From Lenisia limosa (taxonomy: Eukaryota > Breviatea), in NCBI GenBank assembly GCA_001655205.1, contig LPNZ01008764.1, positions 1 to 27,845 on the forward strand: 27,845 nt of DNA, written 5' to 3'. The translations under genes and the position numbers were made by a program. The notes under the pieces were generated by a model. The model saw nothing but the letters and a program-made list of their open reading frames with translations. It did not search any database and had not been told where the DNA came from. This document shows, piece after piece, positions 1-14,796 of the stretch (position 1 is its first letter; every line of letters begins with the position of its first letter).

Positions 1-2408
1 TATTTACTCTTTCTTGCTGCATCTCACTGCTCAGGTATTGTCCGTGGCTTCATTTGGATGCGCTATTGGAAGCACTACAAGGCAGCCCAACAGATCCAAC
101 GTGGGTGCCGTTCCAGTCACTTTGGCTTCCCCCCCTTTCATCTTTCTCCCCAGGGGTAGCGGGCAAGTAATCAAAGCAAAGCGATTAAATAAAACCCCAG
201 AGCACTAACTTTTGCAAAACCGGAAAACCAAATTTTATTTTTGTGATTGCGCGCAGGCATCTGTCGAGGGTACGTTAAAAGGACGTGGTGGACCCAGTAC
301 AAGGCCACAATGCTCCTCCAGCGTATGTCCTTTTAACATTTTGAATCGGGACAGCAACCTAAACAGTACACTTGTGAATGCAAAGCTCTTGTACCAGTCC
401 TAATATTCAGGTATTGCCCGCGGCTTCTTGGTCCGCAAGGAGTGGCCAAAGATGATTCTCGAACTTCGCCGTGAAAAGGTGCGTTCCTATCATCTGCTTT
501 GTACACACCCCCCATAACCTACCCTTCAGGCCTCCATCCTCATTCAGCGCATGCTTCGCGGCTGGATTGCACGAGTCCGCTACCCCCGTATTCTGCAGGC
601 ACACAAGGAGGACTGTGCGGCCAAGGACATCCAACGTTGGCGGTGCTGATGCGGATCTCTATTTAGGCTTCACTTCGGTTCGGGAACATATCGATAGTTT
701 TCGAGGATTTATCGAGAAATTCAGTCGTTTTTCGAACTGAAGTGAAGCCCTAGTCTCTATTGATAGCACTATTGACCTCGAACAGGGTTCTTTTATGCAG
801 TCATAACCCCCCCCCCCCNNNNNNNNNNNNNNNNNNNNNNNNNNNNNNNNNNNNNNNNNNNNNNNNNNNNNNNNNNNNNNNNNNNNNNNNNNNNNNNNNN
901 NNNNNNNNNNNNNNNNNNNNNNNNNNNNNNNNNNAGTATTGGACAGTTCGTCGCGAGAGAGCCGCAGTGTATTGTCAGAAGCACGTCAGAAACAAGCTCA
1001 AGTGCCTCTTCTTGGTGGGTATTGTCGGTGCTGTTTGCTCTCTGCTCACTATGTAGACCCGTGTCGGTGCCGCCAATAGCCCTCTCGTGGACCTTCCATT
1101 GAAGCCTAAACAGGTTCGTCATTATCCCGTTGGAGATATTTATTAAAGTGCTTTTATTTATTGAAAAAAGAGAGTATTTATCATAATGTGTGTTTGCACC
1201 ACTAANNNNNNNNNNNNNNNNNNNNNNNNNNNNNNNNNNNNNNNNNNNNNNNNNNNNNNNNNNNNNNNNNNNNNNNNNNNNNNNNNNNNNNNNNNNNNNN
1301 NNNNNNNNNNNNNNNNNNNNNNNNNNNNNNNNNNNNNNNNNNNNNACTTCAGGTTTGTCAATGCACATTTGCATACCACTAGACCTAAACGTGCTCTGAA
1401 TCGCATTGTTCACCGTTTTCAGAGAGAGAGCGCGTCATATCCGCATCAAGTTCTACAAGGAGGGCCTCACTAAGGCACGCTTCAAGATGCTCGAAATTAA
1501 AGAAGTACGCGGTTTTTTGCTGTTCGTTCAGATTTCCTCCATTTGGCTTTGGAATGGCACTTTTACTTCCGAAGGTTGCACACGACCTGTTTAAGGAGAG
1601 CAAGCGTGCTGAGAACTACAAGAACACCCTCAGCACAGTCTTCAAGGTTTGTTGCTTTGCTCTATGACGGTGGTGACTGTTTAGGGCACGTATGTGGAGA
1701 AGGAAATTCTCAAGGGCCTGGAAGGCAAGGGCAAGTTCCGCTTCGCCGCCACCTGCAACAAGGTCTGTTCCGATTCTTCCGTGTTCCATTTTTTTCTAGT
1801 CTTACGGAGTAGATTGAGAAGTTCAAGAAGTTGCCTCGCACACTCATCATCACCAACGTCAAGGTCACTCTCCTCGATGTCAAGAAGTAAGCACCACGCT
1901 CGGCTATCTTGGCATTCGTTCGTGACAATAAACACTGCATATGGCCATGAACTAACACCCAGGAACACAGAGAAGAACGAGGTGGACATGAAGCAGATCG
2001 AGAGCTTCGGAGTGTCGGAAGGCTCTGACGGCTTCCTTGTAATTCGCATCAAGGACGCCGCTCAGGGCGATTGGGTACTCGAAATCCCCGACAACAGGCT
2101 CATTGAAGGTTTGCAGTACTCAAGCAGGTTATTTGACGTTTTAGCAACGACGTGGCTTGGAGAAGCCTGGGAAACCGCTTGGGACAAAACCAAGACCGTG
2201 GATCTCAAGATCGGCAACAGGTTCGCTTCAACCTTTTGCACACGCCTCACCATCTAATGAAACTTTCTCATACCTCAGCCTGAAATGGCGAACGGCAAAG
2301 AAGCAGGAGGAGAAGGAGCTCGCTATCTCGGTTGGAGAAGTGGTGGCCCCGAACACGTCAATGGTTACAAAGACAAAGGAGGGCGGCATCACGGCCACCG
2401 TCAAATAA
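1..2408 (+). CDS. Class I myosin heavy chain, 3' part (IQ neck and TH1 tail)
   Basis: This is the C-terminal part of an actin-based motor; the motor domain lies before the window. Spliced reading gives IQ-type calmodulin-binding segments first (GIVRGFIWMRYWKHYKAAQQ near 35-100, GIARGFLVRKEW near 410-450, ASILIQRMLRGWIARVRYPR near 530-590). A basic TH1 membrane-binding domain follows (KPKQ near 1110, FKESKRAENYKNTLSTVFKG near 1590-1690, DGFLVIRIKDAAQGDWVLEI near 2030-2090, ISVGEVVAPNTSMVTKTKEG near 2320-2380), ending in TAA at 2406-2408. The tail stops after TH1 with no SH3 or proline-rich extension, as in short-tailed class I myosins. Frames join across GT-AG introns such as the one ending in TAG at 1812. 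Gaps at 819-934 and 1206-1345 fall in introns. The class I assignment rests on TH1 and is firm; the subclass is not resolved. Confidence 0.9.
656..761. mobile_element. hAT-like MITE with 8-bp target-site duplication, in a myosin intron
   Basis: The element is 664-753 (90 bp). Its left end TAGGCTTCACTTCGGTTCG (664-682) matches the reverse complement of the right end, CTAGGGCTTCACTTCAGTTCG read inward from 753, apart from one mismatch and one or two end/indel differences. It is flanked by perfect 8-bp direct repeats TCTCTATT at 656-663 and 754-761. An 8-bp duplication and termini starting TAGG/TAGGG are the hallmarks of hAT-superfamily elements. There is no room for a transposase, so this is a non-autonomous miniature element. 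It lies in the intron between the last IQ exon and the exon resuming at about 935. Confidence 0.8.
807..818. repeat. C12 run ending at assembly gap 819-934
   Basis: A run of 12 C lies in a myosin intron (poly-C on the coding strand) and stops at the N gap. The gap ends just before the AG acceptor of the exon at 937. Confidence 0.9.
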
Positions 2409-2534
2409 GCTGTGGAGAGCTCATATGTGTACCTACTCGTTATTTAAGTTAGTTAAGATTGAATTAGTATTCACTGCTGGGGCTTCCAATTTCCAATGTT
2501 GCAAGAAAACTTAAAACAAAGTACATTACCATAA

Positions 2535-5500
2535 CTACTCCTCAACCATCTTAGCCTCAGCATCAGCGTAAGGCTCAACCCACTTCGGGAACACACGTTT
2601 GTACAGTGAAAGATTAACCGTGTCGTTGGAAGGCAGATGGCCGTTGAACTTGCACTTAATATGGCCATGCGTACCTTGATGAAGTGAAGAAACCAATACC
2701 AACAGTCGTCACATGACCGCCCGCTTACCGACAGACGACTTAATGTGCCCAATGAGACCGGTTTTGGTCCACAGCTCAACCTTCTTGAACCATGTGATGT
2801 CCTCGGGCGCAAAGAACATGAATCGGATAATGGCTGTCTTCTTGTGGATCTAAAAGTGACTCCATGTTAGGAATTGAGACAATTGAGTATCAAAATATAA
2901 TGGGGGGGGGGGGGNNNNNNNNNNNNNNNNNNNNNNNNNNNNNNNNNNNNNNNNNNNNNNNNNNNNNNNNNNNNNNNNNNNNNNNNNNNNNNNNNNNNNN
3001 NNNNNNNNNNNNNNNNNNNNNNNNTAAAAATATCTCCACCGCCCCAAAGGGATCCCAACCTTGAAGGGGAACCCGGTCAGAATAGTGCGCTTGAGGATGA
3101 TTCTGTTGGCATTTGCGCCCATGAGAGAACCGGTGGCAATGAGGTTGGGTGATGCTGAAAGTAAGACGAACCAAAACGGTGTGTTTCCCAAGACATGTGA
3201 TGTGAGACCCATGTACTGTTCCTGAGGCCTGCGGAGAAGAAGAGCACGGGACCGGGAGGGAATGTGCAGAGGGTCATTGCGGATGCGCAACTGTGGCGTC
3301 CGGGCAGCCACCAACGCTCCATCTTGAACTTGTCTCCGCGGCTGTCGGGGTTAGAGAAGAGGGTTGATGAATAAGCACATGGTTTATGAAAAGAGGGGGT
3401 CGTGTGAGGGATTTTTGCCTACAAAGAGCCAGTGGAGTAGATGGGGGCGACAGTGAATCGTCTGAGTCCGGCGTCAACGACCATGGGGGTCTTGGACTTG
3501 ATGTGGGTGAAGTCGTTGGGCTGTCGGCGCATCAGAAAATGCGACACTGTCACCTGAAGTGTCAGTTGCTGAAATCCCCATTGAGAGTAATAGAATTGAA
3601 GACGCTTTCAATAGCTGGGTGGCGGGTGATCCCTCACCTTAGCCTCATGCTTGAAGAGTCCCGAGATAATAAGGGGCATGCCGGGCTCGTAGTTAGCTGA
3701 AGGGTTAGGATATAGATATCGTAATTGATTATGATATCAATAAGTAGAAATGAGAATCAGAGAAAAAAAAAAGGGGGGAGGAGGATACAAGGAAGATGCA
3801 ATCATACATTAATAAAATTTTTAAAGATATTCATTTCAATAATACTACGTGTCCACATCATTAGGGTGCACACAGCTTTCTGCGTGCCATCGGCTGCACC
3901 TACTTTCAAATGACATTGGAACGTTTTTGATGACAACAGTGATGTAGTGTCCAACTGGGAAGACCTAACTTGTCAGAACTGTATCAGTCGATATATTACA
4001 CCATATTCCCACAACAATACTGTCAAAAGGTTAGCATAAATAAAACCATAGTCCAGCATCAGCCCACCTTTTCAGCAGTTTCGTCCACAATTGGCTTGGT
4101 AGTATGCTTTTGTGTGTGGGCAAAATTGGCAAACTAAACAATCAAAAAAAAAATCGAATTTGAACAGGGAGAAGATTTGCTGGAGCAGACCTGATGGATT
4201 TTCGAGTAGGAAACGGGGAGTTCTTCATAGGGGTCCCAATGGCCGCGTTTGAAGTTCTTGAATCCTCGGTACTTCTGGAACCTAAAATGTCAGAACTGCT
4301 ATTGAGCGTGAGTGTTGCTTATTTGGGTAGTTACAAACCTGACACGAGCGGCGACGTCGATGGGAGTGTCAATCATATCGGGGAAGTTGGCATCATCTTC
4401 TGCCAGCTCTGCTTCTTTCCTAAAAGAATGTCAGTTTTCATCACAAGGCAACAGCTGCGAATATGTCAGTCAGTATCCGGACCACCTCGCCTTCACAGCG
4501 TCGGCTGAGTCATCAATATCTTCTGTCTCCTCCAATCGCTCCATCTCTAACAGTGGTCAAATTGGTACAATTTCAGGGTAATGGTTGGTTTCTGTAAAAT
4601 GGAAGGAACATCACACCCAGTCCCACGCTTCTTGGTCTTTTTGTCCATTTGTTCCATTCGCTCCTTCTTGTTGGCTTCGGTCAAATCAAGCTCTTCGTAC
4701 TAAATAGTCATCATAAATTTCTGGTAGGCTTATAAAAGGCTCAACATGCTGATAAACTGAAGTAGAAGTCACCAGGACACACCTCCTCATCCGAGTCAGA
4801 AATGATTTCATCGGCTTCAGCGTCTTCATCATCCATTCCCTCGACATCCTGAGTGTCAGCACAATGAAATCCGAAATAGATGGAGATATTTTACAAAAAA
4901 AAAAAAACTTGTGAACGGTACTAGAACCAATCATGCGTATTCCAACCTCATCTCCAGACTCATCAGAATCAACGATCCACTCAGCTTGGTACGCTGAAGT
5001 GCCTTTGGGAACAATTTTGGTGCGATGAGCTGAAGACGTAAAACAAAAGCTTGGATAGAATAAAGGTAAATTCCAATTTGTCTTGATTGCCCCCCCCCCC
5101 CCNNNNNNNNNNNNNNNNNNNNNNNNNNNNNNNNNNNNNNNNNNNNNNNNNNNNNNNNNNNNNNNNNNNNNNNNNNNNNCTCCAAGTCATCACTCACAAA
5201 GCCGCCATCGTCAGCAAAACGCTCGGTTTCGGGGTCCTGCAGGGAAGGAGGGTAAAGCAGTATTTACGACAGTACAGCAACACTTGCTAAAAGACACGAG
5301 AGTTTCAAAACAATTCCACCCAGCTACACTCAATCCCATCCTATTACATGATGGGGGGGGGGGTAAAGAAGAGTGACCCATCAGTATAACTCCTTGGTTT
5401 ACTAACCTGTTCCAGAGGGTCGGCCTCCAATGACAGCAAAAAGGGCTTGTGTGTGGCCGGGAGAGGGTCGGTGGCGGAGATGATCTGTTATTGTCATAAA

Positions 5501-7177
5501 GTGTANNNNNNNNNNNNNNNNNNNNNNNNNNNNNNNNNNNNNNNNNNNNNNNNNNNNNNNNNNNNNNNNNNNNNNNNNNNNNNNNNNNNNNNNNNNNNNN
5601 NNNNNNNNNNNNNNNNNNNNNNNNNNNNNNNNNNNNNNNNNNNNNNNNNNNNNNNNNNNNNNNNNNNNNNNNNNNNNNNNNNNNNNNNNNNNNNNNNNNN
5701 NNNNNNNNNNNNNNNNNNNNNNNNNNNNNNNACACCAGGAATATGAACCATTCCCGAGGGGTTCATGGCGCGACCACGCAGATAGCCTGAAACTGCAAGG
5801 TCCATGGTTTCCTAAACCGTTATGCCCGCGCATTTAATGTGAACATTGTGCCCAAGTACGTACCTCGGATTTGTTACTTGACTCAATGTTGCAGGCAAGC
5901 ACATAGGGGCGGTTGGAACGGAATGTCAGCGGCTTGACAGAAACCTCCATCAAATGCCTCACCAAAGCGGTCACCTCCTAAAGGGACAAATGAGAACTGC
6001 TTCAAGATACAAGCTCTCGCAACAACATTTGCTAAGATCAGGAGTGGGATAACAAGGAAGTCCTTCACCCTAACCCACTTGCTCGGTATCTCCAACAAGG
6101 GTCTTGCACGTGTCAAACTCCTGGTCAAAGAATGAGGTGTGGAGCTTCTTCCGACCGTTTCGCTCCTACTATGTCAAACACACTATGCAGAACAATGAGC
6201 TTTCCTTACCTTAACGGGGAGTTTGTCCATTCCAACGATGACGGCCGCGGCGGTGGGCTGGCTTTGGGCCTTCATGGCTCTCAGAACCTGCTCACCTGGT
6301 ATATGTGAATAATCCACGAAAAAAGAATGGTGATCTTGGGCTCACAGAAGTTGAAGTACTAAGATTGAAGAACTAAGGGTTAATGATATCGACCAAATGC
6401 AGCCCTCCTACCAAACTCATCAATGCACTTCTCCTGGCTGGTAACTGCAAAAAGGACCAAATCAGCTCCCTACAGAAATAAGTTTAGCCTTAAAACTGCT
6501 CACCTTGCACAAATCAAGGACGGAATACAGGTTCCGTGAAGAGGTGGCAAGGGCAAGACGGCCAGGGTAGTTCTTGAACTTCAAGACGTCTGGACGAGCA
6601 TGGCCTCCAATAACCTGAGGAGTAACGGAATGCCCCCATGTCAAATTGCAACAGATGTACTAAAGTGGTTTTCTTTATCTTTATACTGATCCAGTAATAC
6701 CTTTTGTGTTGCAATGGCAGCCATTTTGCTCCTTAAGCCCTGGATGTCGGCATCCTCAGCAAGAGCAATTAGGGCCTGTTGAATAAGTCGAACTTCAAGC
6801 CAACAGGGGAAATAAGACGCCACTTAACGCAAAAATAAGACCAATTCCTCTTCATACCACAGTTTTAGGTACACCATCCTTGCCAAAGACTTTCTTGTTC
6901 TCAAGCACTTCAGCCGTCTTGTTGCTTCTGATCTGTTTGGCCTGTTGACGGCGCACTGAGCGGGAGAGGTCGTTCAGCACTCCCTTGGTTGACGCTGATC
7001 GTTGGACAGTTACCTAAATTAGGTGAGAAGTACACAAAAGGGACATAGATAGGCGCCTGTCCACAAGATCTCCCAAACCTTTCCTTTGAATTGCTTTTTA
7101 ATCTGTCCTTTGGATCTATGTTTAGTAGCATGTGACTTATTTGACTGCTTGAGCTTGCCGGGAACATGACGTTCCAT
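2535..7177 (-). CDS. TSR1: Pre-rRNA-processing protein TSR1
   Basis: TSR1 is a GTPase-like (BMS1/TSR1 family) factor that binds nascent 40S particles in the nucleolus and cytoplasm and is needed for small-subunit maturation. The start at 7177 gives the family N-terminus (MERHVPGKLKQSNKSHATKH, then KVFGKDGVPKT). Later exons carry AAVIVGMDKLPVK (near 6220), DLAVSGYLRGRAMNPSGMVH (near 5750-5800, the conserved start of the EF-Tu-like region), and acidic stretches such as DVEGMDDEDAEADEIISDSD (near 4800-4850). The C-terminal block reads ATGSLMGANANRIILKRTIL (near 3080-3140), EDITWFKKVELWTKTGLIGH (near 2740-2800) and NLSLYKRVFPKW, ending in TAG at 2535-2537. Gaps at 2915-3024 and 5103-5179 look intronic; 5506-5731 interrupts the region after HIPG and probably hides coding sequence. 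It converges on the myosin gene 127 bp away. Confidence 0.95.
2902..2914. repeat. G13 run ending at gap 2915-3024
   Basis: Mononucleotide run inside a TSR1 intron; it is poly-C on the TSR1 sense strand. Confidence 0.9.
5090..5102. repeat. C13 run ending at gap 5103-5179
   Basis: Mononucleotide run inside a TSR1 intron; it is poly-G on the TSR1 sense strand. Confidence 0.9.
5353..5363. repeat. G11 run, fully assembled, in a TSR1 intron
   Basis: This run of 11 G was read through on both sides without a gap. It shows that such runs exist in the genome and are not only artefacts of contig ends. Confidence 0.9.
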
Positions 7178-7355
7178 ATTTGCTCGGTTTTTAGAAGCTC
7201 AAATCAAATTATACAACTTCTGAGTACCTTACCAATATATAAATGATATATAAAGTAGACTACTTCTTGTGGCACATAAGGGCTGCATTTTTTCAATTAT
7301 TTAACTTATAAGAAATTACGGTCGCATAGGTATAAAAGTTCTCGAAAAACAAAAA
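7178..7355. promoter_or_regulatory. Divergent promoter region, TSR1 / unrecognised small gene
   Basis: These 178 bp separate two divergent start codons. A TATA-like TATAAAAG at 7331-7338 lies just before the + strand ATG at 7356, and AT-rich TATATAAA-type stretches lie near 7234-7256. Assignment as promoter is by position only. Confidence 0.4.
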
Positions 7356-8377
7356 ATGAAGACTTCTTTCAGAATGGGACGTTCAAAAAAGACTTCAGCC
7401 CAAAAAGTCGCTACCAAGGCCGCAGAAGAACCAGCAAACAACAATGAAGACATTCGCTTTTTGCTCGATCTCCTCATTGAAGGTACCTTTGCAAGCTGCT
7501 GCCCTTTAGTTGTCGTTATTAAGAATTTATTGGACAGCAAACAATTGAAATTACTGTATTCATTTCTTAGGTCGCGTCTGTGCTGTTATTGAGGAACTTG
7601 TAAACGCTGCTAACGCTGGCTTCATTGCTGTGGGTCTTTTTAACATTCAGTATTTATTCGTTTTAGTTGTCAGACTTATATCCCTACTAACTGCACATTA
7701 TATTAATACTTAAGCTTCCTCGAATATCCAGTTCATTTCCTATCTTTAACCATCAAGTTTGACGCCGTTGCCTCCGATCAGCTTGAGAAGATCCAATTCG
7801 TTTCCAAGATCCTTGAGGATAAAAAAGGTTGCTGGAGACAGAGAATACCGTTGAGATAAGAAATAATACGGATTGAATGGTAATTAACTTGTAATAAACT
7901 ACTTGAGCTATAGTGAAGTTAGAAAATGGCACTTATCTTCACGTGACTACTGTCACAAAGCATCTCGACGGGCATCTTATCCCTCCCCCCAGAACGCACC
8001 CCCAAGGAACAACTCGTTCTGAGACGGATGGCTGATATCATGTCAGGATTCATCAATGGTTGGTTGGGGGATTCAAGTGTACATAGAACTGACACTATGG
8101 ATATGGTGTATCGATATAGTAACATATAATCTGATATAAACTCTTCTGTTATCACTTTTCTACAACTATATATTATATTACCATATCATGTTGACAAATA
8201 GAGAGAGATGAATACTAGAGGAAGAGAGTAACAAGGTCAATCGCTATACGCTCATCTCCAGGTACAATGAGTCTGAACGCCTCACACTTGGAAATTGATG
8301 GCTACGCTATGATTGCACAGATGAAGCCTGATATGATCGGTGACTGGAAAGAAGAACAGGCCAAGTTTGGGGGCTAA
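7356..8377 (+). CDS. Small conserved-looking protein of unknown function, five exons
   Basis: I do not recognise this protein. Exons join in phase across four GT-AG introns to give about 140 residues. It has a basic start (MGRSKKTSAQKVATKAAEE, using ATG 7374, or ATG 7356 with six more residues), then EDIRFLLDLLIEG, GRVCAVIEELVNAANAGFIA (7571-about 7630), FDAVASDQLEKIQFVSKILE (7760-7819), RTPKEQLVLRRMADIMSGFI (about 7992-8057) and a last exon from 8262 ending KEEQAKFGG with TAA at 8375-8377. It looks soluble and largely helical, with no membrane segment or signal peptide. Introns are longer (about 85-210 nt) and AT-rich compared with the neighbours. The acceptor before 7993 has a C-run (CCCTCCCCCCAG). 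In-phase joining and good codon structure support a real gene. Confidence 0.6.
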
Positions 8378-8673
8378 CTGATATTATTCGTCACTTGGGA
8401 GTTTTTTAATTGTTTTTTTTTTTAATTATTGATTGGTAGTGTTTATGGAATTGATGGAAATAGGATTGAGGCGGCAATGAAGGAGGAGAATTACGTGGCA
8501 GGTAGCCAGAGAGAGAGGCCAAACGATGACCTTCCTCCCAACTCCCGCCCCAGAAGCGAGTAGGAAATGGTATGGTCTAAGAGCTGATGTAATCTGATTT
8601 CATGAAAACTACGGCTTTTCAAGAGCATATAAATTACAATAAATTACACATAATATGGTTCCGTGTTGACGGG
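8378..8673. other. Convergent intergenic region between the small gene and PFO
   Basis: This 296-bp region should hold two 3' UTRs. A short open frame ending at about 8563 (DDLPPNSRPRSE) has no start context or phase link to the upstream gene. No RNA gene or repeat was seen. Confidence 0.5.
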
Positions 8674-14469
<5,796 letters not shown>

Positions 14470-14796
14470 ACTGACTGCAGACTAAACAGATTCAGTATCG
14501 AGATAAAAGTTTTGAAAATGGATTTTCCCTTAAATATCGGAAGCAATGTGAACTGAACTTGAACTGAACTTCCGACATAACCGATTCCAGAAATATTTTT
14601 TGAAGCACTTTATAATTCAACCGCCTGGTAAATTTGTAAATAATATTTGTTTAGGAATAGTTTGATAGGCTTTACCCATTTCTGTGAAATAGTATTTCTC
14701 CCCGTTCATTATGTAACTGAATATAATCCTGTTTGTATTGTCTAATATGAGTACTGTGCAGTAGAAAGAAAAGCATTTCACCAAAATAGGGTTCTG
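14470..14796. promoter_or_regulatory. Divergent promoter region, PFO / unrecognised gene
   Basis: 327 bp separate the two start codons. The region contains a perfect 11-bp tandem duplication (14549-14570) but no feature I can name as a specific factor site. Confidence 0.4.
14549..14570. repeat. 11-bp tandem repeat x2
   Basis: TGAACTGAACT occurs twice back to back, 80-101 bp upstream of the PFO start codon. Confidence 0.85.

Noticed and set aside
2864-3064. Open frames running through N gaps and G/C runs
   Set aside because: Unknown bases and homopolymers keep frames open artificially; splice sites show that most of these segments are intronic.
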